A stretch of DNA of 64,000 nt from an uncultured Rickettsiales bacterium. Its GTDB lineage: Bacteria > Pseudomonadota > Alphaproteobacteria > Rs-D84. This document shows, piece after piece, positions 63,778 to 64,000 of this stretch. The stretch's first letter is position 1. Each line of letters begins with the position of its first letter. A model generated the notes under the pieces. It saw only the letters and a list, made by a program, of their open reading frames with translations. It had not been told where the DNA came from and ran no database searches. The position numbers were made by a program, and so were the translations under genes. The DNA lies in assembly GCA_900546225.1 (NCBI GenBank), contig URBZ01000003.1, forward strand, positions 1-64,000, given 5' to 3'.

Positions 63778-64000
63778 TTAATTCTCCGCCGCCAGTATAT
63801 TATTTATTTCGCCATCAGCGCAAGCAACAAATGCGGCGTCCGGCACATCGGAAAAAACATTCATATCCAGACCCGTTGCCCAAACCTGTGCATCGGCACG
63901 CCCCAGTTCGGCAAACAAATTCGCACGCGCCACGGCGTCCAGATGGGCAGCGGCCTCGTCCAACAAAATCAATGGACGTGCACCTGTTTTTGTGTGAATC
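63778..64000 (-). CDS. recF: RecF, C-terminal fragment cut by the window edge
   Basis: The visible 73 residues contain RPLILLDEAAAHLDAVAR, the Walker B/D-loop region of the RecF ABC-type ATPase (LLDEAAAHLD), then AQVWATGLD. RecF loads RecA at single-strand gaps. The 5' part lies beyond base 64000, so no start is given. dnaN or dnaA may be upstream outside the window. Confidence 0.85.
   Translation of the reverse strand, partial: IHTKTGARPLILLDEAAAHLDAVARANLFAELGRADAQVWATGLDMNVFSDVPDAAFVACADGEINNILAAEN

Overview
The window looks like ordinary chromosome from a Gram-negative alphaproteobacterium, probably an uncultured, host-associated or gut-type lineage with a compact genome. The evidence is an alphaproteobacterial-style SspB, a DUF4167-like protein, an rsmG/parA/parB cluster, RpoH, an LPS pathway (LpxD, FabZ, LptF, LptD) and Pal/OmpA lipoproteins. 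The lineage is my inference. No phage, insertion sequence, CRISPR array or rRNA gene is visible. One tRNA gene (Val, TAC) is present.

Layout. 170-7538 holds two very large cysteine-rich secreted proteins around a leucine-rich-repeat protein with an aminoglycoside-phosphotransferase-like kinase signature. 7653-13483 is one minus-strand operon of three PilV-like minor pilins, a DUF3426 zinc-ribbon protein, a small secreted protein and an RluD-type pseudouridine synthase. 13634-17477 carries a DUF4167-like gene, dnaX, a type IVb-like pilin, an OmpA lipoprotein and a Skp/OmpH chaperone. 17820-23443 carries lpxD, fabZ, der, a Yip1-type membrane protein and an LpoB/COG3014 lipoprotein pair, followed by an isolated VirD4-type coupling protein (23456-25642). 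25698-31753 has rsmE, an rsuA-type gene, TPR proteins, a porin, rpoH and a short BamB-like lipoprotein. 32042-36079 is nusA-infB. 36256-41848 is lptF-lptD-surA-rlmN and a histidine phosphatase. 43029-50262 has tRNA-Val, ybaB and mutS-X-truB-rpsO-pnp with xseB. 50354-51255 is a structured leader in front of two small cysteine-rich secreted proteins. 51281-54622 is parB-parA, an inserted HExxH-motif gene, and rsmG. 54644-64000 has gpsA, pal, a uracil-DNA-glycosylase-like gene, infC, mreB, rnpA, yidD, accB-accC, sspB and the end of recF.

Theme. Much of the window concerns the cell envelope: LPS synthesis and transport, outer-membrane assembly helpers, Pal/OmpA lipoproteins, cell-wall synthase activators, MreB, pili and secreted cysteine-rich proteins. 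The rest is translation, ribosome/RNA maturation and chromosome maintenance.

Three patterns are not explained by the genes. (1) At least eight genes have a promoter whose -10 box lies only 6-9 nt before the start codon, which predicts leaderless or nearly leaderless mRNAs. (2) A modular family of palindromic repeats sits at operon ends in eight intergenic regions. (3) The region 50354-50621 has two intrinsic terminators and mutually exclusive pairings that can sequester a ribosome binding site, and two parS-like palindromes flank the gene that splits rsmG from parA.
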